DNA from: Actinomycetota bacterium
GTDB taxonomy: Bacteria; Actinomycetota; Actinomycetes; S36-B12
Assembly (NCBI GenBank): GCA_017857875.1
Contig: JAFMCH010000011.1
Location: 1-39,721, forward strand
Reading direction: 5' to 3'
Length of the DNA: 39,721 nt
The position numbers and the translations under genes are program-made. Each line of letters begins with the position of its first letter. Position 1 is the first letter of the stretch. A model generated the notes under the pieces. It had not been told where the DNA came from and made no database searches. It saw nothing but the letters and a program-made list of their open reading frames with translations. Positions 8,487 through 15,866 of the stretch are shown in pieces.

Positions 8487-9152
8487 ATGAGACAGGACTA
8501 CTACGAGCAGCTTGATGTAATCAGCGATGACCTCGTGCAACTGACGCGTTTGGTGGGTTCCGCCATGAATCTGGCCACCCAATCCCTCATGGACGCCGAC
8601 CTGCGCCTCGCCGAAAGCGTCATCGCCGCCGATGCTGAGGTCGACGCGATTAGCGCCGATGTCGAGCGGAAATGCGCCGACGTCATCGCGTTACAGGCAC
8701 CCGTAGCCACCGACCTGCGCATCGTTATTGGCGCCTTGCGCATCGCGTCATCATTAGAGCGCATGGGTGACCTGGCTGAACACGTCGCCAAGCAGGCGCG
8801 CATGCGCTACCCCAATGTCGCAATCCCCACGGAGTTGCGTTCAGTGTTCGCTGAGATGGGTGGCATCGCTGAGGCGATCGTGTCGAAGACGGGAGCCGTG
8901 ATCGCCACGAAGGACGTTGGATTGGCCGCCGACATCGCCCGCCATGACGAAGAAATGGATCGCCTACACCGTGAACTGTTCACGGTGGTCCTTTCTCCAT
9001 CGTGGCACCACGGGGTTGAGCAGGCTATCGATGTCACGTTGCTGTCACGCTTCTACGAACGCTTCGCTGACCATGCGGTGTCGGTCACGCGCCGAGTGGT
9101 CACAATTGTTACCGGCGAGCCGTATGTGGCCGTGAGTTTGGCTGATCAATAA
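8487..9152 (+). CDS. phoU: Phosphate transport/signalling regulator PhoU
   Basis: This 221-residue all-helical protein has two PhoU repeats. Each carries the metal-binding acidic signature, seen in the first as ASSLERMGDLAEHVAKQ and in the second as LSRFYERFADHAVSVTRRV (E/DxxxD). PhoU links the Pst transporter to the PhoR-type kinase and represses the Pho regulon under phosphate-replete conditions. I chose ATG 8487 (MRQDYYEQLD), which has AAAGGGG 5 nt upstream and matches the family N-terminus. The longer frame from 8418 would run through the PHO-box region. It is divergent from senX3-regX3, as in mycobacteria (phoY) and streptomycetes. Confidence 0.94.
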   Translation: MRQDYYEQLDVISDDLVQLTRLVGSAMNLATQSLMDADLRLAESVIAADAEVDAISADVERKCADVIALQAPVATDLRIVIGALRIASSLERMGDLAEHVAKQARMRYPNVAIPTELRSVFAEMGGIAEAIVSKTGAVIATKDVGLAADIARHDEEMDRLHRELFTVVLSPSWHHGVEQAIDVTLLSRFYERFADHAVSVTRRVVTIVTGEPYVAVSLADQ

Positions 9153-9220
9153 CCGCGCTCGCCCTTTGACCGGCGATAGGTCACACTAAGTGGGACTTCG
9201 CAGAGGACCAGGGAGCGACA

Positions 9221-10507
9221 ATGGCGGTACGACGTTCGTGGGGAATTCCCCAACGAATCGCTGTGCTGTCGGTCCACACGTCACCCTTGGACCAGCCCGG
9301 CACCGGTGACGCCGGTGGCATGAACGTTTATGTCGTCGAATCAGCTCGACGTCTCGCCGCTGCCGGTATCGAGGTCGATATCTTCACCCGAGCAAATTCC
9401 TCAGACGCACCTGCCGAGGTCGAAATGGAACCCGGGGTTACCGTGCGCCATGTTCGAGCCGGTCCTTTCGAGGGTCTGCGCAAAGAAGATCTGCCGGCGC
9501 AGTTGTGTGCGTTTAGCGCCGGCCTGCTCTCCTTCGCGTCGCATCGACCAGAGGGCTGGTACGACCTGGTGCACAGTCACTATTGGCTTTCCGGTCACGT
9601 AGGCTGGCTCGCTTCGCAACGCTGGAATGTTCCACTTGTGCACACCATGCACACCATGGCCAAGGTCAAGAACGCCGATCTCGCCGACGGTGATCGCCCG
9701 GAGCCGCATGTTCGGGTGATTGGTGAAGAGCAAGTGGTCGATGCCGCAACGCGCCTTGTCGCAAACACCGACGACGAGGCCAGCGACCTGCTTCGGTTAT
9801 ACGGCGCGCCTGTGGGCTCGATCGACATCGTGCACCCGGGGGTCGATCTCGACGTATTCCAGCCGGGCGATAAAGCCGCAGCCCGTCTTGCGGTCGGATT
9901 GGCTCCGCACGAGAAATGCCTGCTGTTCGTGGGCAGGTTGCAGCCGCTGAAGGCACCTGACGTCTTATTGCGCGCCGCTCACGAGATGTTGGCCGCAGAC
10001 CCTGCCCTGTCACTCGTCATCGCGGTTAACGGAGGTCCATCGGGCACCGGCCTGGAGCATCCCACCGCTTTGAGCGATCTGGCTATCGAACTCAACATCG
10101 CCGACCGCGTGCGCTTTCAGCCACCGGTCGATCGCCAGAAATTGGCCCAGTGGTATCGAGCAGCTGACATCACCGTGGTCCCGTCGTATTCGGAATCCTT
10201 TGGCCTCGTCGCGGTGGAGTCGCAAGCCTGCGGCACTCCAGTGGTGGCTGCCAACGTTGGTGGGCTGCGAACGGCCGTGGCCGATGGCATCAGCGGGGTA
10301 CTTGTTCCCTCCCACGACCCCAGACAATGGGCGACCACGCTCACCCAACTCTTGTATCAGCCCGAACACCTCGCCGCCCTGGGCCAAGGCGGAGCTGAAC
10401 ATGCCAAAAAGTTCAGTTGGGACGCCACAGCATCCGGCCTGATCGCCTCCTATGGAGCGGCCCTGGCCACGCATCAAACTGAGTACCTCGCGGCGGGCCG
10501 GCCGTGA
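9221..10507 (+). CDS. mshA: D-inositol-3-phosphate glycosyltransferase MshA
   Basis: This 428-residue GT4-family enzyme transfers GlcNAc from UDP-GlcNAc to 1L-myo-inositol-1-phosphate, the first committed step of mycothiol synthesis. The MshA-specific N-terminus is present: [19 protein letters not shown] and [12 protein letters not shown]. The central loop [33 protein letters not shown], and the donor-site segment [24 protein letters not shown] (catalytic E-x7-E type) complete the family pattern. The ATG has GGGAG 7-8 nt upstream. It is followed by ybjN and gpmA, the same order as Rv0486-Rv0487-Rv0489. Confidence 0.96.
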   Translation: MAVRRSWGIPQRIAVLSVHTSPLDQPGTGDAGGMNVYVVESARRLAAAGIEVDIFTRANSSDAPAEVEMEPGVTVRHVRAGPFEGLRKEDLPAQLCAFSAGLLSFASHRPEGWYDLVHSHYWLSGHVGWLASQRWNVPLVHTMHTMAKVKNADLADGDRPEPHVRVIGEEQVVDAATRLVANTDDEASDLLRLYGAPVGSIDIVHPGVDLDVFQPGDKAAARLAVGLAPHEKCLLFVGRLQPLKAPDVLLRAAHEMLAADPALSLVIAVNGGPSGTGLEHPTALSDLAIELNIADRVRFQPPVDRQKLAQWYRAADITVVPSYSESFGLVAVESQACGTPVVAANVGGLRTAVADGISGVLVPSHDPRQWATTLTQLLYQPEHLAALGQGGAEHAKKFSWDATASGLIASYGAALATHQTEYLAAGRP

Positions 10508-10535
10508 CGCCGTACTCCTCCTTGTGGCGAACCCA

Positions 10536-11057
10536 GTGACACCCCAGGCAGCTGCCGCGCGGGAAGCAATTTCCTCCTATCTCACCCGAGTTGGCATCGA
10601 TGTTGAGAAAAGTTCTGAGGATGCCTTTGTCGTGAGCCTGCCCGGAGAACACAAACTCTCGACAACCGTGTCGTTGTCCGTGGGTGATCACGCCCTGAGC
10701 ATCAACGCATTTGTTGCCCGGCAGCCGGAAGAAAATCATGCGGGGGTCTACCGGTGGCTACTGGAGCGAAATCGCCGCATGTACGTGCTGGCGTTCGCGC
10801 TTGACCACCTGGGCGATATTTACCTGAGCGGCAAGATGCCCCTCACCAGTGTCAACGACGCTGAGCTGGACAAGATCATGGGCTGCATTCTGGAGTACTC
10901 CGACGGCTCCTTCAATACTTTGCTAGAACTCGGCTTCGCGTCGTCAATACGTCGCGAATGGGCTTGGCGAGTTAACCGAGGTGAGTCCACCGCCAACCTC
11001 GCCGCCTTCACCCATCTGATCAAGCCAACTGCGCAAGACCCGAGCACGGATCATTAG
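10536..11057 (+). CDS. YbjN domain protein (Rv0487-like)
   Basis: This protein of about 173 residues has the YbjN fold: an N-terminal helix ([19 protein letters not shown]), beta strands ([20 protein letters not shown]), a central helix and [25 protein letters not shown]. YbjN proteins resemble type III secretion chaperones. Their role beside mshA in actinobacteria is unknown. The start is uncertain: GTG 10536 avoids overlap with mshA, GTG 10524 is also possible, and ATG 10452 would overlap mshA by 56 nt. None has a convincing ribosome site. The invariant position between mshA and gpm (as Rv0487 in M. tuberculosis) supports the assignment. Confidence 0.85.
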   Translation: MTPQAAAAREAISSYLTRVGIDVEKSSEDAFVVSLPGEHKLSTTVSLSVGDHALSINAFVARQPEENHAGVYRWLLERNRRMYVLAFALDHLGDIYLSGKMPLTSVNDAELDKIMGCILEYSDGSFNTLLELGFASSIRREWAWRVNRGESTANLAAFTHLIKPTAQDPSTDH

Positions 11058-11077
11058 CCATCAGGCATGATGCTCAC

Positions 11078-11836
11078 ATGACAAATGCCCCCTACACGCT
11101 CGTTCTGCTGCGTCACGGTGAGAGCGAGTGGAACGCTAAAAACCTGTTCACGGGCTGGGTCGACGTGGGTCTCACCGACAAGGGTCGCAGCGAGGCTGCT
11201 CGCGGTGGGGAACTTCTACGCGCCGCCAACGTCCTACCCGATGTCGTGTTGACCTCACTTCTTGGTCGAGCCATTACCACGGCAAATCTTGCTCTCGCCG
11301 CAGCAGACCTCAAGTGGCTTCCGGTGCAACGTAATTGGCGACTCAACGAAAGACATTACGGGGCATTGCAGGGCAAGAATAAAAAGCAGACTCTCGACGA
11401 GTTTGGCGAGGAGCAATTCATGCTGTGGCGGCGCTCGTATGACACGCCGCCGCCGGCTATAGATCCAGATAACGAGTTCGCTCAAACCAATGATCCGCGC
11501 TACGCGGCGCTCCCACCGGAAGTGCTTCCACGCACAGAGTGTCTCGCCGATGTCGTCGTCCGGCTCATGCCCTACTGGGAAGACGTCATCGTTGGCGAAC
11601 ACCTTCGGTCGCACCGCACGGTTCTCGTCGTCGCGCACGGCAATTCACTGCGCGCTTTGGTCAAACACCTTGACGGCATCAGTGACGAAGACATCGCCGG
11701 GGTCAACATTCCCACCGGTATCCCCCTGGTGTACCGACTCGATGAAAGTCTCAAGCCGATTGTGCCCGGCGGCGAATACCTCGATCCCGCGGCAGCCACG
11801 CAGGCCGCGGCCGCGGTCGCTGCTCAGGGGCGCTGA
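11078..11836 (+). CDS. gpmA: 2,3-bisphosphoglycerate-dependent phosphoglycerate mutase
   Basis: This 252-residue dPGM interconverts 3- and 2-phosphoglycerate in central glycolysis. The phosphohistidine motif [20 protein letters not shown] (His13) is present, as are [12 protein letters not shown], the acidic/active-site region and the second catalytic His in [17 protein letters not shown]. The length matches the bacterial dPGM family (about 230-250). It follows the YbjN gene with a 20-nt gap and is followed 7 nt later by the alanyl-tRNA editing gene. A CATGAT hexamer lies 6 nt before the ATG, close to a leaderless -10, but no strong ribosome site is seen. Confidence 0.95.
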   Translation: MTNAPYTLVLLRHGESEWNAKNLFTGWVDVGLTDKGRSEAARGGELLRAANVLPDVVLTSLLGRAITTANLALAAADLKWLPVQRNWRLNERHYGALQGKNKKQTLDEFGEEQFMLWRRSYDTPPPAIDPDNEFAQTNDPRYAALPPEVLPRTECLADVVVRLMPYWEDVIVGEHLRSHRTVLVVAHGNSLRALVKHLDGISDEDIAGVNIPTGIPLVYRLDESLKPIVPGGEYLDPAAATQAAAAVAAQGR

Positions 11837-11843
11837 GGCCGCT

Positions 11844-12578
11844 ATGACCGAACACGGCCGCACCCACCGACTCGAACTCAACGACTCCAGCCTTCGAGAG
11901 TGGACCGCAACCGTGGTTGCCACCGATCCGGACCGAGGGATCGTGCTGGATCGATCCGCGTTCTATCCAGGTGGCGGCGGTCAACCTCCCGACCACGGTG
12001 TCTTGCTATGGAACGGCGTGCAGACACGTGTCGAGGGCGTGCGACGCAGCGATGATCTATGGCTTATTCCGACCGAGGACGATCCGATCCCGCCCGTTGG
12101 CGCACAGGTCACCGGGGCTATCGAAGATGAACGTCGATTCGCTCTTATGCGTACTCACTCTGGACTGCACATGCTGTCGGGTGTGGTCTTTCGTGACTTT
12201 GGCGCCCTTGTCACCGGATCAAATATGGAACCTCTGGAAGGGCGACTGGATTTCAACCTCGATGTGGTGCCCGAAGGTTTCAAGGATTCAGTCGAAGCGG
12301 CCCTCAATCGTGAAGTTGTCGCCGATCGCGCCATTTCTGCCTACTCACTGCCTCGCGATCAAGCTCTTGCAATCCCTGATGTGATTCGAACGGCAGCGAA
12401 TCTCCTGCCTGAATCCATCGAGATTGTGCGGATCGTCGACATTGCCGGACTCGATGTACAAGCCGATGGCGGAACCCACGTGGCATCGACACAGCAGGTC
12501 GGCCAGATACGAGTCGTCAAGGTTGAGAACAAAGGCAAGGGCTTTCGGCGGGTGCGCATCGCATTGGAGCGTGATTGA
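11844..12578 (+). CDS. Alanyl-tRNA editing protein (AlaX-like, second-domain type)
   Basis: This 244-residue stand-alone editing domain is related to that of AlaRS/ThrRS and hydrolyses mischarged Ser/Gly-tRNA-Ala in the cytosol. It shows the Gly-rich FYPGGGGQPPDHG motif (about 34-46), the first zinc motif HSGLH in MRTHSGLHMLSGVV, and the second site VQADGGTHVASTQQVG. In classical AlaX the second site is CxxxH. Here Asp occupies the Cys position. The C-terminus (VVKVENKGKGFRRVRIALE) is the usual NKGKxxRR block. I chose ATG 11844, with GAGG 7 nt upstream and 7 nt after gpmA. The longer frame from 11490 runs inside gpmA. Confidence 0.88.
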   Translation: MTEHGRTHRLELNDSSLREWTATVVATDPDRGIVLDRSAFYPGGGGQPPDHGVLLWNGVQTRVEGVRRSDDLWLIPTEDDPIPPVGAQVTGAIEDERRFALMRTHSGLHMLSGVVFRDFGALVTGSNMEPLEGRLDFNLDVVPEGFKDSVEAALNREVVADRAISAYSLPRDQALAIPDVIRTAANLLPESIEIVRIVDIAGLDVQADGGTHVASTQQVGQIRVVKVENKGKGFRRVRIALERD

Positions 12579-12611
12579 CGGTGACATGCTCACTGTGATC
12601 TTCGTGCAGCC

Positions 12612-13205
12612 ATGAAAAGCGATGTGCTCATTGATGTTGCGCCGCAGTCATTGCCACCGACTTTGCAGCTTCGCCTTGTATCCAGTGGGTCGGGTGTCAC
12701 CCAGGATCGATTCCGCCCTAAGCCGTTGTCACCCCTGCGCACACCAGTGATCTGGTTAACGCTGTGTGTGGTCACCGGGATCGCTTTGGTGGCGGTCGCT
12801 CTTCCGTGGCCCAGTAATCCCGTGGGCAATTTCGAGCGATTTATCGCCGCCGCCTTCGCTGCGATCTTCGCCGTGTTCGCGCTCTATGCCGGACTACACC
12901 TACGCGCGGCGCTTGGAGAGCGCCACGACGCACGCGCAGGAAATTACCGACTTGGCACGCACGTGTTTGGCCGCGAGGGTCTGCTCATCGCCGAACGTGG
13001 TCGATGCACGTGGGCACCTCGGCAAGCGCTCACAGCGCCCGTCGCCGACCCCAGTTCTGACACTCGATCGGGAGGCGGGCGCTACCTGCTGATGATCTCT
13101 GATGGTCGTGGACAGCTCAAACGCGTTGCTCTTTCGCGAAGCACTGCGATGGACATCGACCACTGGCGCCAAACCGGAACGTTGCCGATGTGGGATGGCC
13201 GCTAG
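12612..13205 (+). CDS. Membrane protein of unknown function, two transmembrane helices
   Basis: I do not recognise the family. The 197-residue protein has a soluble N-terminus (1-45). Two hydrophobic helices follow (about 48-66, VIWLTLCVVTGIALVAVAL; about 78-98, IAAAFAAIFAVFALYAGLH). A cytoplasmic C-terminal domain of about 95 residues resembles a small beta domain (LGTHVFGREGLLIAERGRC; GRYLLMISDGRGQLKRVAL). This layout is seen in PH-like membrane proteins of actinobacteria, but that is inference. It starts 34 nt after the tRNA-editing gene and probably belongs to the same transcript. Its TAG shares CTAG with the convergent DUF2516 gene. Confidence 0.7.
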   Translation: MKSDVLIDVAPQSLPPTLQLRLVSSGSGVTQDRFRPKPLSPLRTPVIWLTLCVVTGIALVAVALPWPSNPVGNFERFIAAAFAAIFAVFALYAGLHLRAALGERHDARAGNYRLGTHVFGREGLLIAERGRCTWAPRQALTAPVADPSSDTRSGGGRYLLMISDGRGQLKRVALSRSTAMDIDHWRQTGTLPMWDGR

Positions 13206-13486
13206 CGACCAGTGATCTCGATGATGCGCGGGCGAACACCGAAAAGGTAAACCAAAGCGGCAACAAGACCCGCGATCCCGATCAGGCCCAGTGTCAATGC
13301 CGGAAGCAGGGCGGTGAGTGCGGCCACACCGACGATGATGAGCCAAAAGGTCTTGTTCAGGCGACCGACCGCGGTGAAGGCGTGGGTTGGGCGCCGTGCG
13401 CAATCGACTAAGGCCCAGATCTTGACGACGCCAAACAGCACCCAGAGCACGAGCACAACAAGGTCTTGAACCGCACCAAAAATCAT
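13202..13486 (-). CDS. DUF2516 family membrane protein
   Basis: This 94-residue protein from ATG 13484-13486 has two or three hydrophobic helices separated by the family signature. That signature is ALVDCARRPTHAFTAVGRLNK, then TFWLIIVGVAA, and a C-terminal YLFGVRPRIIEITGR. DUF2516 proteins are small actinobacterial membrane proteins of unknown role, found beside hbhA in mycobacteria (Rv0476). A GTG three codons upstream is possible. I prefer this ATG because TAGTGT lies exactly 7 nt upstream as a leaderless -10, and the intervening GGAGAG could also act as a ribosome site. Confidence 0.85.
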   Translation of the reverse strand: MIFGAVQDLVVLVLWVLFGVVKIWALVDCARRPTHAFTAVGRLNKTFWLIIVGVAALTALLPALTLGLIGIAGLVAALVYLFGVRPRIIEITGR

Positions 13487-13499
13487 GCTCTCCACACTA
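13487..13499 (-). promoter_or_regulatory. Leaderless -10 box for the DUF2516 gene
   Basis: TAGTGT (13494-13499, minus strand) is followed by 7 nt (GGAGAGC) and the ATG. The arrangement fits TANNNT-N7-start. The GGAGAG inside the spacer leaves ordinary ribosome-site initiation possible if transcription begins further upstream. Confidence 0.4.
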
Positions 13500-13563
13500 C
13501 GGGGTCACGACGGGGTACACCCGGCCAGCACCCATCGCGTGTGGACGATGGGAGTTGATGCCC

Positions 13564-13929
13564 TCACTCCTTCAATGCGGCAGCGGTATACCAACGACGA
13601 GCCGAAGGTGCGCGAGTCAAGCCCAGCAGCACAATCGTGAAGCACACCAGGCCGATGGCCTGCCAGTTCACGAAGATCGCGAGGAGCAAGTCACCGATCA
13701 TGACGAACCACATCGCCGCAATCGCTCTGGGCGAATGCAGTGTCGTGAATCGAGAGATGAGGACGTGAGCACCGCCAAGGATGACACCGACGATGAGCAC
13801 TGACCACGGCCTTGACCCATCCACAAATGCACCGACGATGGTTGAGATCCAGAAGATCACACCGATCGCAGCGAGGATGTGTATGGCAATGATCGGGGCG
13901 GGGCCGAATCGTTCGCGCGCGTTGGGCAT
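13564..13929 (-). CDS. Small four-helix membrane protein of unknown function
   Basis: The 121-residue product from ATG 13927-13929 (MPNARERFGPAPIIAIHIL) has four hydrophobic stretches: about 11-30, 37-55, 68-85 and 86-104. It ends with a short charged tail (RAPSARRWYTAAALKE). The frame is open further upstream, but the added residues are Arg/Cys/Ser-rich and look non-coding. No family was recognised. It lies between DUF2516 and the HbhA-like gene on the same strand. The 70-nt gap to the HbhA-like stop shows no terminator. Confidence 0.7.
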   Translation of the reverse strand: MPNARERFGPAPIIAIHILAAIGVIFWISTIVGAFVDGSRPWSVLIVGVILGGAHVLISRFTTLHSPRAIAAMWFVMIGDLLLAIFVNWQAIGLVCFTIVLLGLTRAPSARRWYTAAALKE

Positions 13930-13999
13930 GGAACCACGATAGGGCCGGCCCGAGCCGGCACCCCTATCGCTGCACGCGAGGCGGACCTCGCGCATCGAA

Positions 14000-14428
14000 C
14001 TAGACGCCGACAACCTCGCGCATGAGTACAACGGTGCGCTCTGCGGCATGTACCGCATCGTCGGCCGCGTTACGTGCCTGATTGGCAGCATCAGCGGCGC
14101 GGTCACGCAGGTGACCCAGCGGGGTGGTGTCCAGGGCAGACAGATCAAACCGCGGAAGGTCAAAGCTCGGCAGGGTGACGGTTGGCAGCGTGACGGTCGG
14201 TAACTCAACCGCCGGCAGCGTCAGGCCAATCACCGGAACGGCGATGGCGGGCAACGAGTATCCGCCCACGGTCGTCGCCTTTTTGGCGGTCACCTTCTTG
14301 GCGGTCACCTTCTTTGCAGTCGCCTTCTTAGCCGTCGCCTTCTTGGCGGTGGACTTCTTAGCAGATGCTTTCTTGGCGGTCGTCTTCTTCGGCGTCGCCG
14401 TGATCGCTTCGTTGGTGGGGTTCGTCAT
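14000..14428 (-). CDS. HbhA-like Lys/Ala-rich protein with the basic repeats at the N-terminus
   Basis: The 142-residue product has three parts. Residues 10-51 are a basic tract of repeated TAKKA/TAKKV units. Residues 55-100 are Pro/Leu/Thr-rich with short repeats (LPAVELPTVTLPTVTLPSF). Residues 103-142 are an Ala-rich amphipathic helix (RDRAADAANQARNAADDAVH). The composition and the place next to an XRE regulator and DUF2516 match hbhA (Rv0475), the heparin-binding haemagglutinin. In HbhA, however, the coiled coil is N-terminal and the Lys/Ala/Pro tail C-terminal. Here the order is reversed. The basic tract also resembles histone H1-like or HupB tails, so DNA binding is an alternative. Its ATG shares ATGA with the XRE gene stop. 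Confidence 0.7.
   Translation of the reverse strand: MTNPTNEAITATPKKTTAKKASAKKSTAKKATAKKATAKKVTAKKVTAKKATTVGGYSLPAIAVPVIGLTLPAVELPTVTLPTVTLPSFDLPRFDLSALDTTPLGHLRDRAADAANQARNAADDAVHAAERTVVLMREVVGV
14279..14391 (-). repeat. 15-nt tandem repeats coding for TAKKA/TAKKV units
   Basis: Imperfect 15-nt units, on the plus strand CTTCTTGGCGGTCAC and variants, repeat about seven times in phase with the reading frame of the HbhA-like gene. The repeats differ mainly at third positions and between GTC and GCC (Val/Ala). Copy number may vary between strains. Confidence 0.75.
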
Positions 14429-14820
14429 GATGGTGTTCCTTCCTCAGTGGTCGCCTGTTGACTCAGCCGGTTTTCGGCTTGAAAGGCGGCGTAAATATCC
14501 AGCAGGGTCCTCCGCTGGGTGTCAGACAAGGTCAGATCGCGAGCAAGTGCGGTAGCAACACTCGCGTCTCCTTCGGGTTCAGCCAAAATACCCGCTTGCA
14601 CATAGAGGGTCTCAGCGCTTAGCCGCAGGGCCCCGGCAATGCGAGCGAGCATTTCGGCACTGGGACGTCGCAGTCCTCGTTCGATTTGGCTCAGATAGGG
14701 GTTGGACACCCCCGAGGCCTGAGCCAATTGCCGTATCGACATCGATGCTGCATCGCGCTGTTGGCGGATGAATCCGCCGATATCGCCAACATCAATGCGT
14801 GACATGCCTCCATGATGCAC
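14425..14820 (-). CDS. XRE-family helix-turn-helix regulator (Rv0474-like)
   Basis: This 131-residue protein has an N-terminal Cro/CI-type HTH: FIRQQRDAASMSIRQLAQAS and then GVSNPYLSQIERGLRRPSAE, about residues 18-60. A helical C-terminal part follows (LSDTQRRTLLDIYAAFQAENR). It is the size and position of Rv0474, the regulator upstream of hbhA. ATG 14818-14820 is used. A second ATG at 14803-14805 has GGAGG only 1 nt away, which is too close. Its stop overlaps the HbhA-like start, so the two are one operon. A 16-bp perfect palindrome 6 nt before the start is a likely autoregulatory operator. Confidence 0.88.
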   Translation of the reverse strand: MHHGGMSRIDVGDIGGFIRQQRDAASMSIRQLAQASGVSNPYLSQIERGLRRPSAEMLARIAGALRLSAETLYVQAGILAEPEGDASVATALARDLTLSDTQRRTLLDIYAAFQAENRLSQQATTEEGTPS

Positions 14821-14826
14821 CCGAAT

Positions 14827-14842
14827 GCTTGCAATTGCAAGC
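14827..14842. promoter_or_regulatory. 16-bp perfect palindrome, candidate operator of the XRE regulator
   Basis: GCTTGCAATTGCAAGC is fully self-complementary and lies 6 nt upstream of the XRE gene start, between it and the 3' end of the convergently placed upstream gene. Such symmetry is typical of a homodimer binding site. Autoregulation is inferred from position only. Confidence 0.55.
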
Positions 14843-14871
14843 GGAGCGTTTCACTCGAGCAAGCGCTCGAT

Positions 14872-15807
14872 CTATCCCTCGTCGGCCACCACGCGCGATA
14901 AACGACGACGGGCGTTTCGTTGCGAGGGCGATTGGCGACCCAGCACCGCGCCGAGCGCTCCCAACATGCCTCCCACGACGGGCTTGATCACCGGCAGCGA
15001 CACATTCGACAACCCGAGAATGCGCCGGTACTCCGCCGGCAGTGTTGCTGATGCCCCGGCAAATAGCAGCGCATAGGGCGGTCGCGCAGGCAGCGGCAAT
15101 GGTGGTTGACGGATAAAGGACACGGTGCGTTTGCTTGCCGCATCTGAGCGCAGGATCGGATCAAACCCGCGCAGTTGCTCGTGAAGTTCCGCCACCGAGC
15201 GCGGCGGGTCCGCTACTCCCACCAACTCTCCGGCCTTGGCCCATTCGCGCACGTAGGCATCCGCGCCGCCAGGAATCTCATCACCCCACACCAAATGTGT
15301 CGCTAGAAACGAGTCGGTAAAGGCCACGTGCACCCACCGCAAGAGGTCTGAATCGTTGGCGCTGTATGGCAATTCGTTGCCATCCACGCCTGGATACGTG
15401 CCCTTTACCTTGCGATGCAAGCCACGCACACGAGCGCATTCTCGATCTGCTTGCGCAGTGTCGCCGAAGGTAACCACGGTGAGCCACTGAGTGGTACCCG
15501 AGAGTCGGCCAAGGGCGTCGTCTTCATAACGCGAGTGTTGTTGCACACCGGCCAGGGCTGCCGGGTGCAGGGCTTGCATCAGCAATGCGCGAACACCCCC
15601 AACCAGGGTGGGTAGCGCCCCGTGAACCGCCCACGTCGCAGATCCAGCGCCGAAATATCCGGCGTCATCGCCGTATTCGAGTTGCGTAACCCACTCCGGC
15701 TGGCCATCTGGGTCGCCGGAGACCATCCGGCGGAATCCCGTCGCAATCATGTCTGCCGCCGAATTCACGAAACGGTCAGGGGAGAGCGCCTGAAGCATAG
15801 TGGCCAT
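14872..15807 (-). CDS. MpaB/DUF2236-type oxygenase family protein
   Basis: This 311-residue protein matches the mycophenolic acid B/latex-clearing (DUF2236) family by several blocks. These are GDDAGYFGAGSATWAVHG and RALLMQALHPAALAGVQQHS (the conserved HP), then VVTFGDTAQADRECARVRGL, and WVHVAFTDSFLATHLVWG with the conserved His. Relatives bind b-type haem and include rubber oxygenase Lcp and the plant-fungal MpaB oxygenase. Most actinobacterial members are uncharacterised, so substrate is unknown. No signal peptide is evident. It is oriented like the M20 gene that precedes it, from which it is separated by 59 nt. Confidence 0.85.
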   Translation of the reverse strand: MATMLQALSPDRFVNSAADMIATGFRRMVSGDPDGQPEWVTQLEYGDDAGYFGAGSATWAVHGALPTLVGGVRALLMQALHPAALAGVQQHSRYEDDALGRLSGTTQWLTVVTFGDTAQADRECARVRGLHRKVKGTYPGVDGNELPYSANDSDLLRWVHVAFTDSFLATHLVWGDEIPGGADAYVREWAKAGELVGVADPPRSVAELHEQLRGFDPILRSDAASKRTVSFIRQPPLPLPARPPYALLFAGASATLPAEYRRILGLSNVSLPVIKPVVGGMLGALGAVLGRQSPSQRNARRRLSRVVADEG

Positions 15808-15866
15808 GGGAGCAGTCTGGCCTATCTCACGTCACATCGCCCAGGCGCGCAGATTTCGGTGATCCC

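Noticed and set aside
13930-14208. Upstream extension of the 13564-13929 membrane protein
   Set aside because: The extra residues are Arg/Cys/Pro-rich and overlap the HbhA-like coding region. The ATG at 13927-13929 begins the protein-like part.
14279-14391. Possible CRISPR array
   Set aside because: The repeats are contiguous 15-mers in coding phase without spacers. The same holds for 20890-20994.
14855-14870. Terminator hairpin TCGAGC-AAGC-GCTCGA after the MpaB-type gene
   Set aside because: The stem is only 6 bp with no U-tract, and it sits in a region already rich in symmetry, so the terminator role is not supported.
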